This document shows positions 1 through 9,088 of a DNA stretch of 64,000 nt, piece by piece (within the stretch, counting starts at the first letter, position 1; the number at the start of each line of letters is the position of its first letter). The position numbers and the translations under genes were made by a program. This DNA comes from Psychrobacter alimentarius (GTDB taxonomy: Bacteria; Pseudomonadota; Gammaproteobacteria; Pseudomonadales; Moraxellaceae): assembly GCF_001606025.1 (NCBI RefSeq), contig NZ_CP014945.1:682001-746000 (forward strand). Reading direction: 5' to 3'. The notes beneath the pieces are model-generated. The model searched no databases, was not told where the DNA came from, and saw only the letters and a list, made by a program, of their open reading frames with translations.

Positions 1-711
1 GCTAGCGTGCAGCAAGCCATTGATAAGCATGAGGCCACTTGTTATCAAGTTGGTCAAGATTTTAGTTATCGCGAACTTGACTCAAAAACATGGCAGTATA
101 GTAATGCAGCTATTACGATGCAGCTACCTCGACCAGCATTGTCATTGATGAACACCGCCAATGCTTTGTCAGCGGTATTGGCAAGTCCATTAAATGTCGA
201 TATGGCTGCACTTGAGCAAGCGTTGCAAACGGTTAAACTGGCAGGTCGCTTCGATTATCGTGAGGTCAAAGCGCGTCATTGGTTGTTTGATGTGGCCCAT
301 AATGAGCATGGCGTTACGTTTTTATTAAAACAGCTGTTACCACTTTGGCAGCAGCATCTGGCGCAGCAAAAGGTAGATAGTCAAACCCATCACACACCCG
401 CAACGATTAAAATCCTGTTTTCAATGTTAGGGGATAAAGACATCGACAAGGTTGTACAGTGCCTGATCGAATCTGGGTTACCAATCAGTGATTGGTTTAT
501 TGCCGAAATCGATTATCCACGTGCGGCCAGTACCGAGCAGTTACGAGGGATTTTGGCCAGTTATGTCGATGGCGCTCAAATACATGAATTCAATCGGTTA
601 TCAGCAGCAACTGATGCGGTGATGGATGCCAGCCAACCACAAGATCTGATTGTCGTATGCGGCTCTTTTCATACCATTGGAGAGGCATTGTCTGCGCTTA
701 AAATTTCATAA
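1..711 (+). CDS. folC: Bifunctional dihydrofolate / folylpolyglutamate synthase, C-terminal part
   Basis: This is the C-terminal half (237 codons) of FolC; the reading frame is open to the left edge, so the start lies outside the window. FolC joins glutamate to dihydropteroate and extends folate polyglutamate tails in the cytoplasm. The visible part covers the end of the Mur-ligase-like central domain and the C-terminal domain, with the typical GRFDYRE and DVAHN motifs and a late VVCGSFHTIGEAL segment. In E. coli folC precedes dedD, and here a SPOR-domain protein also follows. A 20-30 residue stretch rich in Gln, His and Thr (about residues 118-137 of this fragment) looks like a family-variable insert. 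Confidence 0.93.
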   Translation, partial: ASVQQAIDKHEATCYQVGQDFSYRELDSKTWQYSNAAITMQLPRPALSLMNTANALSAVLASPLNVDMAALEQALQTVKLAGRFDYREVKARHWLFDVAHNEHGVTFLLKQLLPLWQQHLAQQKVDSQTHHTPATIKILFSMLGDKDIDKVVQCLIESGLPISDWFIAEIDYPRAASTEQLRGILASYVDGAQIHEFNRLSAATDAVMDASQPQDLIVVCGSFHTIGEALSALKIS

Positions 712-786
712 TCTTGGTTAAAATATCCGTTAATTAATGTTAATCTTAGTATCAGCAAGATTGCAGACAGCACGAAAAATATGCTT

Positions 787-792
787 TATAAT
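787..792 (+). promoter_or_regulatory. Possible -10 box upstream of the SPOR/LysM gene
   Basis: A TATAAT hexamer lies about 165 bases before the SPOR/LysM start. A TTGCAG lies 20 bases upstream, which is too far for a good -35, so this is a weak prediction. The rest of the folC to SPOR gap holds nothing else I can recognise. Confidence 0.25.
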
Positions 793-956
793 CAAAGAGG
801 TTTAAAAGACTGGTATGACAAGGTCTACAGAAATCTTGAGAACGGATGAATAGAATTGAGGGCAAGCACTACGAATTAAATCTAGCTACCCTATAGTTTT
901 GAGACGATAGCTGCGCCTCTCAATCAACCTTATTACCAACTAAGAGACGTAAACGG

Positions 957-2129
957 ATGAATTTTTCGAGACAAGCCTTATTGGGCATTGGGATGATTAT
1001 TGGCGGTAGCGTGATGCTATACGCCATGGCGCAACAGATTAGTGACAGTAACAAACCACATCTACCCTCAGCACTGATAGATCAGCCAAGTAGCGAACAA
1101 GAGTCTTCGCAGCCATTAACGACTGATATCGAGACCGAAAAACGTATCTTGGCACAAAAACAAAAAGAACGCGCGGCTCGCGTTGCAGAGCAAGAAATGC
1201 GTGCTCAGCAGTTCTTAACAGAACAAGAAGCTGCTGAAGCTGAAGCATTGGCCAAGGCGCGTGCTGAAAGCCAGCAATATGTGGCTAGCAATACGCCTAA
1301 GGTAGAAGAGAGTGACTCAAGCGAGTCGTCTGAATCAGCATCAGCACAGTCCACTGATGATAACAGTACCAATACATCAAACGAGACTGCTACAAGCGCC
1401 AGCACGCGCGATCAGCAACAAGCTGTTCAAGCAAAACAGGACGCTCAAAGACAAGCTGCTTTGAAAGAACAAGCCGCTGCTGAAAAAGCGGCAAGAGAGA
1501 AAAAAGACGCTGAAGCCAAACGACAAGCCGACGCAAAAAAGCAAGCTGACGCCCAAGCACTGGCCGAAAGGAAAAAAGAAGCTGCGGAAACGGCTAAGGC
1601 AGAAGCCGCTAAGAATGAACCACCAAAATCTTCTTCTGATTATCAGGTTAAAAGAGGTGATGGGCTTATTAAGCTGGCAAGGCAATACAATATGCCGGTA
1701 GAAGTATTGGCGCAGGCAAATGATCTTTCACCATCGACTTCACTAAGAGTGGGTCAAAACATAACGATTCCATCGCGTAGCCAAGTACAGCGTTTAGAGC
1801 GTGAAGCGGCAGCAGCTGAGAAGTCCGCTGAAGCCAAACGTAACGCTCAGCAGAAACTTACCGAGGCTCGTAAAGAAGTAAAAGAAACCGATGCCAAAGG
1901 CAGTTTTGGCGTGCAAGTCGCCTTGGCAAACAATCAAGCCAAAGCGGATGAATTGGCAAAGAAACTACAAGCCGCAGGTTATCAGGTTAAAACCAGTACT
2001 ACCAGTCGCGGTGTTCGAGTGATCGTTGGGCCGGAGCGCGGTAAAGTCGCAGCGTTGGCACTAAAAGATAAAATCAATAGTGACCCTAAACTGAATGCGT
2101 CGGAAGCTTGGGTTTTATACTGGCGCTAA
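957..2129 (+). CDS. SPOR- and LysM-domain envelope protein (DedD-like)
   Basis: The 390-residue protein starts with a short cytoplasmic end and one membrane segment (about residues 7-25). A long Ala/Gln/Lys/Glu-rich, coiled-coil-like linker follows (about 55-225). Next come a LysM domain (about 229-273, from YQVKRGDGLIKLARQYN to VGQNITIPS) and a C-terminal SPOR domain (about 315-390). SPOR domains bind denuded septal glycan, and LysM binds peptidoglycan. Position after folC matches E. coli dedD, a division protein, but DedD has no LysM domain. A role in septal peptidoglycan binding is inferred. A terminator follows. Confidence 0.8.
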   Translation: MNFSRQALLGIGMIIGGSVMLYAMAQQISDSNKPHLPSALIDQPSSEQESSQPLTTDIETEKRILAQKQKERAARVAEQEMRAQQFLTEQEAAEAEALAKARAESQQYVASNTPKVEESDSSESSESASAQSTDDNSTNTSNETATSASTRDQQQAVQAKQDAQRQAALKEQAAAEKAAREKKDAEAKRQADAKKQADAQALAERKKEAAETAKAEAAKNEPPKSSSDYQVKRGDGLIKLARQYNMPVEVLAQANDLSPSTSLRVGQNITIPSRSQVQRLEREAAAAEKSAEAKRNAQQKLTEARKEVKETDAKGSFGVQVALANNQAKADELAKKLQAAGYQVKTSTTSRGVRVIVGPERGKVAALALKDKINSDPKLNASEAWVLYWR

Positions 2130-2215
2130 TCTATACGCCGATAGAATCGTTTGAAGCAACAGACAGTATTTTGACCATACTCTTATAGCCGCTTATCTTT
2201 TATTTTTTATGACTG

Positions 2216-2242
2216 AACACGACAGCTACTGTCGTGTTTTTT
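2216..2242 (+). terminator. Rho-independent terminator after the SPOR/LysM gene
   Basis: The arms ACACGACAG and CTGTCGTGT form a 9-bp perfect stem with a three-base loop. A run of T follows, so this is a typical intrinsic terminator. Confidence 0.88.
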
Positions 2243-2313
2243 ACGTTGGTGTTTGCTGCTTGGCGTAAGCTTAGCTAGGATAAGCATTAATTTCTTTGTT
2301 TTTCTCCGTATCG

Positions 2314-2339
2314 CTGGTCAGCCTATAAAGGCTGACCAG
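2314..2339. repeat. 10-bp perfect inverted repeat, loop TATAAA
   Basis: CTGGTCAGCC and GGCTGACCAG flank a six-base loop. No T-run follows on either side, so it is not an ordinary terminator. It lies about 80 bases before the DUF2726 start and may be an operator or a messenger-leader hairpin. Confidence 0.6.
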
Positions 2340-2420
2340 TTGTGACTGGTTTACTACGAAACGCCTTTCACAAGGTCATGGTAGATCGTCAGTCACTTTC
2401 ATATTGTATAAGGTAAAACC

Positions 2421-2951
2421 ATGTCATTTGGCGTTATATTTTTAATATTGGCAGTTGGCTTTTTGGGGCTGATTACATTACCAAAGCTGTTATCAAGACG
2501 TCAAAGCGTGGAGCCTGATCCAAAGCCTGTACGCGGTGATGAGTTAGAGATTTGGCCATTTGCGCCTATGCCTATTATGACTGACACCGAGGTTATCTTT
2601 TTTAACAAGCTAAAAAATGCGTTGCCCGAATATCATATCTTTGTCCAAGTGCAGCTATCACGGATTATTGAAGCCAATAGCGATGAAACCTCTGAGCGTA
2701 GCTTTTGGTTCAATCGTATCTGTCGTCAAAGTGTCGATTATGTGATTGTTGATGTGGATGCTCAGACCACGCTGCTGGCCATCGAGCTTGATGACTGGAC
2801 GCACAGTAGTAAAGCACGTCAAAAGGCTGATGACAAAAAAGACAAGGCGCTTGCTAGTGCAGGTATTGCTATCGTTCGCTTTCACGCAGAGCGTATGCCC
2901 AGCGCCGATATGCTCAGGTATGAGTTGATGCAAGTGATTGAGACTTATTAA
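2421..2951 (+). CDS. DUF2726 family protein, membrane-anchored, nuclease-like fold
   Basis: This 176-residue protein has an N-terminal membrane segment (about 3-22) and a soluble DUF2726-like domain (about 50-176). Acidic and basic residues are spaced as in the PD-(D/E)XK nuclease-like fold: E57, D107 in VDYVIVD, E122 and D124 in LAIELDDWTH, and lysines near 139-142. The domain ends with the strand AGIAIVRFHA, as in restriction-endonuclease-like proteins. Its function is unknown; DNA cleavage or binding is inferred from the fold only. An AAGG ribosome binding site precedes the ATG. It converges with the DUF1853 gene. Confidence 0.75.
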   Translation: MSFGVIFLILAVGFLGLITLPKLLSRRQSVEPDPKPVRGDELEIWPFAPMPIMTDTEVIFFNKLKNALPEYHIFVQVQLSRIIEANSDETSERSFWFNRICRQSVDYVIVDVDAQTTLLAIELDDWTHSSKARQKADDKKDKALASAGIAIVRFHAERMPSADMLRYELMQVIETY

Positions 2952-3018
2952 GCCAGTAAGTATTTATTGTTGCATGAATTCTGGTTGAAATTTGCTTACC
3001 AACAAGGGCTAACGCTTT

Positions 3019-4005
3019 TTAAAGCTTATCGTAGGGTTTTTCAGGGTATGCAAAATAAATAACGATGGGTCTATCACCTTCAAAATACAATCCGGTTCTA
3101 AGGGTGTCCGTTTCAGACAGGTTAAGCGGTGATAGACGTGCATCATAATTATCATAAAAGTCACGTTTACTAAACCATTCCACATAGTGTGCACGTCGTA
3201 GGGTGGTCGTATCAATTGTCGCAAGATTGGTCAGATCATTCTTATCGCACCACTCATGTATGGGGAAGCTAGGTTGCAGCCAAGTGGGCCAATCATGATC
3301 ACCAAAATTGCTGGTATTGATGGGTAAAAAGAACCGCCCTTTGATAATGCCATAACGCTTATCGATTCTGAGTCGTCCATGATCCTCGGTATCGACCCAC
3401 ACGCTACGGAACTGCTTGGTCTGCATATGTGTCATCTTACGCTCTAAGTTATCCTTTGAGTTAATCCCAACCCAGTTCTCAGGCGCAAAAGGCGCTGATC
3501 CCATAAAAAACTTAATGGCAAGCTCCCAGTGCTCAACCAGCTTCTCCTCATGGTTGTACAAGATCAAATCCAGCTCGCCCGTGGTTTGCTTACCGTTATA
3601 TAACTGCACGTTATTAGCGAGCATCTCATACGGATGCAGCTGACGCGCAAACCCATCTTCTAACCAAAATGATAACAGCCCCTCAAAGTGAAACCCTAGG
3701 CGGCTCGGACTGGGTCTCTTTAACAAATAGCGCGTTAAGTCTTGATAGGAATTGGTCGTGTTCAGCTCTTCCAAACGCTGCTGGTATGCCTCAAACTGTG
3801 CTCGCCAAAAGCTGGCGCTATGCACATCAACTGTATGCGTGTTTTGATGCGGTGTAAAGTCTATCCATTGCGTCAAGACATTGGGACATGCCAGCACATA
3901 CGCCAAATCACGGACAAAAGGACGCTGATATGCGTTCCAAGGCGCATCATTTGTAAGAGCAGGATCAGGCTTGATAAGAGTTTCGGGCATAGGATAAACC
4001 ACCAT
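3019..4005 (-). CDS. DUF1853 family protein
   Basis: The 328-residue soluble protein matches the DUF1853 family found in gammaproteobacteria. Its centre carries E109 in a FEGLLSFWL segment, then GELDLILY (E144, D146), then HWELAIKFFMG (E161, K165). This arrangement resembles a divergent PD-(D/E)XK core, so a nuclease-like fold is plausible, but no activity is known to me. There is no clear ribosome binding site before this ATG; the in-frame ATG at 3990 is preceded by GGTGG and may be the true start. A 57-codon gene lies just upstream on the same strand and may share the transcript. Confidence 0.75.
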   Translation of the reverse strand: MVVYPMPETLIKPDPALTNDAPWNAYQRPFVRDLAYVLACPNVLTQWIDFTPHQNTHTVDVHSASFWRAQFEAYQQRLEELNTTNSYQDLTRYLLKRPSPSRLGFHFEGLLSFWLEDGFARQLHPYEMLANNVQLYNGKQTTGELDLILYNHEEKLVEHWELAIKFFMGSAPFAPENWVGINSKDNLERKMTHMQTKQFRSVWVDTEDHGRLRIDKRYGIIKGRFFLPINTSNFGDHDWPTWLQPSFPIHEWCDKNDLTNLATIDTTTLRRAHYVEWFSKRDFYDNYDARLSPLNLSETDTLRTGLYFEGDRPIVIYFAYPEKPYDKL

Positions 4006-4089
4006 AGTCGTGAAGCATTTACCCTAACGGCTCACCTACTAAAAGTCTAGTGAGCGTGAGTATCAGCTAGGGCAATGCGTGTGATTTCG

Positions 4090-4263
4090 CTACGAGGGAA
4101 GAGCAATAGTAATATGATAAATATAAATGCTGATATCGGGCGGTGAGAGTAGGTAGGGTAACAGAATACCAAGCATTGCTTTAAGTAGAAAACGCTGCCA
4201 GCTTTTAGGTTTGCGGGATTGGTTGTTAGGTGGCTGTTGTGAGTTCTGGTTTGGGTAGGTCAT
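4090..4263 (-). CDS. Small putative membrane protein, 57 residues
   Basis: This ORF runs from an ATG at 4263 to a TAG at 4090. GGAG stands eight bases before the ATG, a good ribosome binding site. The product has a polar Asn/Gln/Pro-rich start (residues 1-20), a basic KPKSWQRFLLK stretch, then a hydrophobic segment (about 29-40) and a short aromatic tail. I do not recognise a family. It lies 84 bases upstream of the DUF1853 gene on the same strand, which suggests co-transcription. Confidence 0.5.
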   Translation of the reverse strand: MTYPNQNSQQPPNNQSRKPKSWQRFLLKAMLGILLPYLLSPPDISIYIYHITIALPS

Positions 4264-4682
4264 TTGTATAGCTCCATGTTATGCCGTAATGAGGTTCGGC
4301 GGGTTACATGAAGATTAATGCTAAGGGTATGGTATGTAGCAATGGACTGTTCTTAAAAAAGGGGTATTCATACGTAAGATGTGTATATATATGCATCCAC
4401 CCATACCAAGGTTGCGTCATTTATATAGTAAGCAACTTTTTCAAATATATACAATAGTTAGGCAATTTAGATTCTTATTTTTTTCGACATTCATTATTAT
4501 ATAACAAAAATACTAAATTTTTAAAACAACTGTTCACTAAAAAATGAAAATATTACCGTTTATATCGTATTTAATACCATTAATACCTTTTCCTGTTGTA
4601 TTTGTCCGAAAATATACGCATATTTGGCTGTTTTTTATTATAAAAATAGAGAAAGAGTATGATAAATACTGGGGATCAATTA
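4264..4682. other. AT-rich intergenic stretch
   Basis: The stretch between the small minus-strand gene and the small plus-strand gene is clearly richer in A and T than its surroundings. An open frame of 64 codons from 4544 has no ribosome binding site and overlaps the next gene in another frame, so I do not call it. No promoter, terminator or repeat is convincing. Confidence 0.5.
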
Positions 4683-4877
4683 ATGTGCACAAATGGGAAT
4701 ATTTTTTTTATAGAAGGACAGATTTATACAGTCGGTAATATTGTAAACAAAAAATTTTTTGAAATAGAGACGGAAGATGGTGACCACTGGTATGCCACAA
4801 AAGATAGCAATGGCATATACGTACGCTTTAATTCTATAAAAGGCAAGATGAGTGATGCTTGGTTTGTCAAAGCTTAG
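4683..4877 (+). CDS. Small hypothetical protein, 64 residues
   Basis: An ATG at 4683 is preceded by GGGGAT at a good distance. It opens a frame for a compact beta-rich protein with alternating hydrophobic and charged residues: GQIYTVGNIV, KFFEIETEDGDHWYA, GIYVRF and SDAWFVKA. A longer form could start at 4659, but its ribosome binding site would be too close. The pattern recalls short phage or plasmid cargo proteins, though I cannot name a family. Its AT-rich surroundings suggest acquired DNA. Confidence 0.45.
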   Translation: MCTNGNIFFIEGQIYTVGNIVNKKFFEIETEDGDHWYATKDSNGIYVRFNSIKGKMSDAWFVKA

Positions 4878-5431
4878 CTTCAAGCATATGCCTAAGGATA
4901 GAATACCCGTACCATCATGTGTCCAAAAACCTATCTAATTACCTGTCTTGAAGTTACTTCTTTAGGCTGATGTCACGAAAGATATATATTAATACACAGA
5001 AGGTAGACGATAAACGCCTATTTTTTGGATTCGTAATCAAGCATTAATAAACGACCAATTTCTTAAAAAAGATTTTGCCTTAAAAAATATAGTAACTTAT
5101 AAGTTTATACAGACACTGGTCTTTAGCATTGAGTATAGTGTCCAAATGCGGCTTTTCTGATTGCAATGTCTTGTAAAAGCTTTCGTCTATTTTTGTCTTT
5201 ACTACTCTCTCCTAGTAATATCTAGATAGTATCGTGTAAACAGGCCTTGGATAAGAGATACGATAATCACTTGCTTAATATCGACTAGGCAAGGTGGTTT
5301 ATTCAAAATGACTGGCCTAACTTCGCTACTTATTGTTTGAAGTCTGCAAAGATCACATTTTCTATTTTGCTAACATTCTATATGGAACGCCATATACCTA
5401 TAAAACAGTGAAAACCTGAAAAACGCCCAAA
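4878..5431. other. AT-rich gene-free stretch
   Basis: About 550 bases between the small gene and the tRNA terminator contain no open frame with a ribosome binding site on either strand. I see no tRNA, repeat or clear promoter. Composition is AT-rich, like the small gene before it. Confidence 0.5.
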
Positions 5432-5468
5432 ATAAAGGGCAGACGGTCAATGACGGTCTACCCTTTAT
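5432..5468 (-). terminator. Terminator-like hairpin after tRNA-Pro
   Basis: ATAAAGGG and CCCTTTAT pair as an 8-bp outer stem with an inner AGAC/GTCT stem. It lies seven bases beyond the tRNA 3' end, and a T-rich stretch follows in the minus direction. Confidence 0.6.
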
Positions 5469-5475
5469 CTATGTT

Positions 5476-5552
5476 TGGTCGGAACGGCAGGATTTGAACC
5501 TGCGACCACTACACCCCCAGTGTAGTGCGCTACCAGACTGCGCTACGCCCCG
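5476..5552 (-). tRNA. tRNA-Pro (anticodon GGG)
   Basis: A 77-base cloverleaf is visible on the minus strand. The acceptor stem is CGGGGCG with CGTTCCG (two G-U pairs) followed by A and an encoded CCA. The anticodon stem is CTACA/TGTAG around the loop CTGGGGG, giving anticodon GGG, which reads CCC and CCU proline codons. The T arm contains GGTTCAAATCC. A near-consensus promoter lies immediately upstream and a hairpin immediately downstream, so it appears to be its own transcription unit. Confidence 0.95.
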
Positions 5553-5563
5553 AATGACTGACT

Positions 5564-5591
5564 ATTTTACGCAAAATTATGCATATTGCAA
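5564..5591 (-). promoter_or_regulatory. sigma70 promoter of tRNA-Pro
   Basis: On the minus strand TTGCAA and TAAAAT are 16 bases apart. The -10 box ends 12 bases before the mature tRNA 5' end, the usual arrangement for a tRNA promoter. Confidence 0.7.
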
Positions 5592-5666
5592 GGGCTATTT
5601 ATAGTAGCCAACATCTACCATCGCATTTTGCCTATCACAGTCAGTCTCACCAATGAGTAGACAACC

Positions 5667-7193
5667 TTAGCCCAACAGCTCTTTTAGGATTTGGTTGACT
5701 TGCTGCGGGTTGGCGCTACCGCGACTGGCTTTCATCACTTGTCCAACCAGACCATTAAAGGCTTTTTCTTTACCGCCGCGATACTCTTCGACCATGGCTG
5801 CATTTTTAGCGATGACGTCTTCCACGATGGCTTTAATCGCGCCCGTATCGGTTTCTTGCTTGAGGCCTTTGTCTTTGATGATTTTATCTGCTGCATCATC
5901 GGCATCGCCGCCTTCGCGCTCATACAAAGCGCTAAAGACTTTCTTTGCCAATTTACCAGATAAAGTGTCGTCTTTGATACGCGCCAGCATACCCGCCAAT
6001 TGCTTGGCGCTGATAGGCGAGTCAATGATATCCGTATCATCTTTGTTCAGCGCGCCCAGTAAGTCGCCCATGACCCAGTTGGCAGCCATCTTTGCATCTT
6101 GTTGTCCCACTTCAGCGACGACATCTTCGAAGTAATCGGCCAGCTGACGGCTTCCGGTTAGGATACGAGCGTCATATTCTGATAGACCAAGTGCTTCCTC
6201 AAAGCGTGCGCGACGAGCAACCGGTAATTCAGGCATAGCTGCTTTGATTTCATCAACAGTATGCTGCTCAATGCGGACAGGTAGCAGATCAGGATCAGGG
6301 AAGTAGCGATAGTCGTTGGCATCTTCCTTGGTACGCATGGTGCGCGTCTCGTCACGATCTGGATCATATAACATCGTGGCTTGGATGACTTGACCACCGT
6401 CTTCGATGATGTCAATTTGACGCTCGATTTCACGATTGATCGCGCGTTCGATGAAGCGGAAAGAGTTTAAGTTTTTTAGCTCAGTACGCGTACCAAGCTC
6501 GTCGCCTGGTTTGCGCACAGAAACGTTACAGTCACAGCGGAACGAGCCTTCTGCCATAATCGCATCGGATATACCAAGCCAAGTCACCAGCTGATGGATG
6601 GCCTTGATATAAGCGAGGGCTTCATTGGCTGAGCGCATGTCTGGTTCAGAGACAATCTCAATCAGCGGCGTACCTGCACGGTTCAAATCGACACCAGTCA
6701 TACCATCGATGGCGTCATGTACAGATTTACCTGCATCTTCTTCTAAATGCGCACGGGTGATGCCCATGCGTTTTGGATATTCGTTCTTTTCCCCTTCATT
6801 GACCACCACATCGATGTACCCTTTACCTACGATAGGGTTGGCCATCTGAGTAATTTGATAGCCTTTTGGTAAGTCAGGATAAAAGTAGTTTTTGCGATCA
6901 AATGTGTTGTACAAGCCCAATTCAGCATTGACGCCAATACCGAATTTTAAGGCGCGATCGACCACGCCAGCATTTAAAACAGGCAATACACCAGGCAGAC
7001 CCAAATCGACAAGACTGGCTTGGCTGTTTGGCTCATGCCCAAAATCTGTGGGCGAGCTTGAAAATATTTTACTTTCCGTATTAAGTTGGCAGTGAATCTC
7101 GATGCCGATGACCACTTCGTATCCATCGACGAACAGTTCTTTGCGGACAGTCTCTTTACGAACGGTATTGTTATCAGTAGTTGCTGTGCTCAT
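5667..7193 (-). CDS. gatB: Asp-tRNA(Asn)/Glu-tRNA(Gln) amidotransferase subunit B
   Basis: GatB (508 residues) is the tRNA-binding and ATP-dependent kinase subunit of the GatCAB complex. GatCAB converts Asp-tRNA(Asn) or Glu-tRNA(Gln) to the amide form in the cytoplasm. Family signatures are present: [14 protein letters not shown] (103-116) and [12 protein letters not shown] (169-180). The C-terminal part (about 355-505) is the helical GatB/YqeY domain. Its start codon overlaps the gatA stop by one base (TAATG), indicating translational coupling. Gene order gatC-gatA-gatB is the usual operon. Confidence 0.97.
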   Translation of the reverse strand: MSTATTDNNTVRKETVRKELFVDGYEVVIGIEIHCQLNTESKIFSSSPTDFGHEPNSQASLVDLGLPGVLPVLNAGVVDRALKFGIGVNAELGLYNTFDRKNYFYPDLPKGYQITQMANPIVGKGYIDVVVNEGEKNEYPKRMGITRAHLEEDAGKSVHDAIDGMTGVDLNRAGTPLIEIVSEPDMRSANEALAYIKAIHQLVTWLGISDAIMAEGSFRCDCNVSVRKPGDELGTRTELKNLNSFRFIERAINREIERQIDIIEDGGQVIQATMLYDPDRDETRTMRTKEDANDYRYFPDPDLLPVRIEQHTVDEIKAAMPELPVARRARFEEALGLSEYDARILTGSRQLADYFEDVVAEVGQQDAKMAANWVMGDLLGALNKDDTDIIDSPISAKQLAGMLARIKDDTLSGKLAKKVFSALYEREGGDADDAADKIIKDKGLKQETDTGAIKAIVEDVIAKNAAMVEEYRGGKEKAFNGLVGQVMKASRGSANPQQVNQILKELLG

Positions 7194-8689
7194 TATACCG
7201 TCTCCTTCGCGATGGCAGAGTGTTGTAAATGATAATCGGTGTGTTGCTGGAATAGGTGCGCCGTAGACAGCAGCTCACTTTCGTGCCAATGCTTGCCAAT
7301 CAATTGCAAGCCAATAGGCAAGCCGTCTGACGTCAAGCCCACTGGCTGACTCAGTGCTGGCAAACCGGCCAAATTCACCGCGATGGTATACACATCGCCT
7401 AAGTACATGGTTGCAGGGTCGAGGTCTTCAGCAAGCTTGTAGGCAGCCGTTGGTGCGGTTGGACTGGCAATCACATCACAGTTGGCAAATGCATCGTCGA
7501 AGTCTTTAACGATCAAGCGGCGTACTTTTTGTGCCTTGGTATAATAAGCGTCGAAGTAACCGGCAGATAGGGCATAAGTACCTGTCAAGATACGGCGTTG
7601 CACCTCAGGGCCAAACCCTTCAGAGCGTGAGCGTGTGTATAGATCGATCAAGTCTTTTGGGTTTTCACAGCGATAACCAAAGCGTACACCATCGAAGCGC
7701 GATAAGTTAGAAGAAGCTTCTGCCGGCGCTAGCATATAGTAAGTAGACAGGGTGATATCAGGGTTGGTGATGTTTACTTCTACAATGGTCGCACCCAGTT
7801 CTTCGTATTTTTTTAGGGCGGCGCGTACTGCTTGCTCGACTTCGCTATCTAAACCATTAGCAAAATACTCTTTGGCAACGCCAATACGTAGATGCGCAAA
7901 AGGCTTGTCGCCAGCGGCTGCTTCTGCATCTTCAATATCCTGTATATAGTCAGGAATGTCATGTTTAATGGAGGTGCCATCAAGTGGATCATGACCGATC
8001 ATGGGTTGCAGTAGATAGGCACAGTCTTTGGCGCTGCGTCCCATGCTGCCAGCTTGGTCAAGACTTGAGGCATAAGCAATCATACCAAAGCGCGAGACAC
8101 GACCATAAGTGGGTTTGATACCGGTTAAACCACAGAATGAAGCAGGCTGACGGATAGAGCCACCCGTGTCACTACCAGTTGCAACAGGAACGAAGCCTGC
8201 GGCGATGGCTGCGGCACTACCACCTGACGAACCACCAGGAACACGCTCTAGGTTCCAGGGATTTTGCACCGTGCCATAATAAGAGCTACTATTGTCTGAA
8301 CCCATCGCAAACTCATCCATGTTGAGCTTACCTAAGCTAATCATACCGGCCTTATCAATATTAGAGACAATCGTAGCATTATAAGGTGAGACAAAGTTAT
8401 GTAGCATTTTAGAGCCACAAGTCGTCAATACGCCTTGCGTACAAAAGATGTCTTTATGCGCCATTGGTACGCCTAATAACAAGCGGTTGTCACCTTGTGC
8501 ACGCATCTCGTCTGCTGCTTTTGCTTGTGCGCGTGCTGTCTCAGAGGTATGAGTGATAAAGCTATTGATCTTGCTGTCGAGGGCGTCGATACGTTTGATA
8601 TAGTGATCAGTCAGCTCGAGGCTGCTAAATTTTTTGTCTTGCAAGCCAGTGATCAGCTGCTCGGTACTTAATAAATGAAGCTCAGACAT
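7193..8689 (-). CDS. gatA: Asp-tRNA(Asn)/Glu-tRNA(Gln) amidotransferase subunit A
   Basis: GatA (498 residues) is the glutaminase subunit that releases ammonia for the GatB site. The amidase-signature triad is complete: K79 in AHKD, the cis-Ser S154 in PGGSSGGSA, and the nucleophile S178 in [11 protein letters not shown]. These numbers match those known for the Staphylococcus enzyme. It lies between gatC (69 bases upstream) and gatB, overlapping the latter by one base. Length is normal for the family. Confidence 0.97.
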   Translation of the reverse strand: MSELHLLSTEQLITGLQDKKFSSLELTDHYIKRIDALDSKINSFITHTSETARAQAKAADEMRAQGDNRLLLGVPMAHKDIFCTQGVLTTCGSKMLHNFVSPYNATIVSNIDKAGMISLGKLNMDEFAMGSDNSSSYYGTVQNPWNLERVPGGSSGGSAAAIAAGFVPVATGSDTGGSIRQPASFCGLTGIKPTYGRVSRFGMIAYASSLDQAGSMGRSAKDCAYLLQPMIGHDPLDGTSIKHDIPDYIQDIEDAEAAAGDKPFAHLRIGVAKEYFANGLDSEVEQAVRAALKKYEELGATIVEVNITNPDITLSTYYMLAPAEASSNLSRFDGVRFGYRCENPKDLIDLYTRSRSEGFGPEVQRRILTGTYALSAGYFDAYYTKAQKVRRLIVKDFDDAFANCDVIASPTAPTAAYKLAEDLDPATMYLGDVYTIAVNLAGLPALSQPVGLTSDGLPIGLQLIGKHWHESELLSTAHLFQQHTDYHLQHSAIAKETV

Positions 8690-8758
8690 AGTTGTCGTCC
8701 GTCAAATTGTTAATAACATAAATAAAATTAAGATAAAAGACCAAAAAGAGGTGATCGT

Positions 8759-9088
8759 CTATTCAATCACTTGTGGTACAAGATATAAGCCTTCTTCAAC
8801 AGCAGGTGCGACCGACTGATTGCGTTCGCGGTCGATATCGTGGTTGGCAACATCAGCGCGCAATTCTTGACAAGCTTCATGAATGTTTGCCAATGGCTTG
8901 ATGTCTGTCGTATCAACGTTGCTAATGGTCTGCATCATCTTTAATATCTTAGTGATGTCATCGGCATAGCTATTGGCAGTACTCTCATCGACACCCAAAC
9001 GGGCAAGGGTAGCAATTTCTAAGATTTCTTCACGGCTGACTGCGCTGTCAGACGTTGATGGTTGCTGTGACGTTGATTGTGGTGACAT
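8759..9088 (-). CDS. gatC: Asp-tRNA(Asn)/Glu-tRNA(Gln) amidotransferase subunit C
   Basis: GatC (109 residues) is the small belt-like subunit that holds GatA and GatB together. The core runs from SREEILEIATLARLGV through KMMQTISNVDTTDIKPL to the C-terminal EEGLYLVPQVIE. I chose the ATG at 9088 because GGAG stands seven bases upstream. The longer frame to 9181 would add about 31 residues unlike the family. A Ser/Gln-rich run of about 15 residues precedes the conserved domain. Confidence 0.94.
   Translation of the reverse strand: MSPQSTSQQPSTSDSAVSREEILEIATLARLGVDESTANSYADDITKILKMMQTISNVDTTDIKPLANIHEACQELRADVANHDIDRERNQSVAPAVEEGLYLVPQVIE

Noticed and set aside
780..850. 22-codon ORF between folC and the SPOR/LysM gene
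   Set aside because: Short, no ribosome binding site, and its start overlaps the possible -10 box.
1039..1685. Minus-strand frames in the SPOR/LysM gene
   Set aside because: Antisense shadows of the Ala/Gln/Lys-rich repeat-like linker.
4544..4738. 64-codon open frame with hydrophobic start
   Set aside because: No ribosome binding site, AT-rich chance frame, and it overlaps the better-supported gene at 4683 in another frame.
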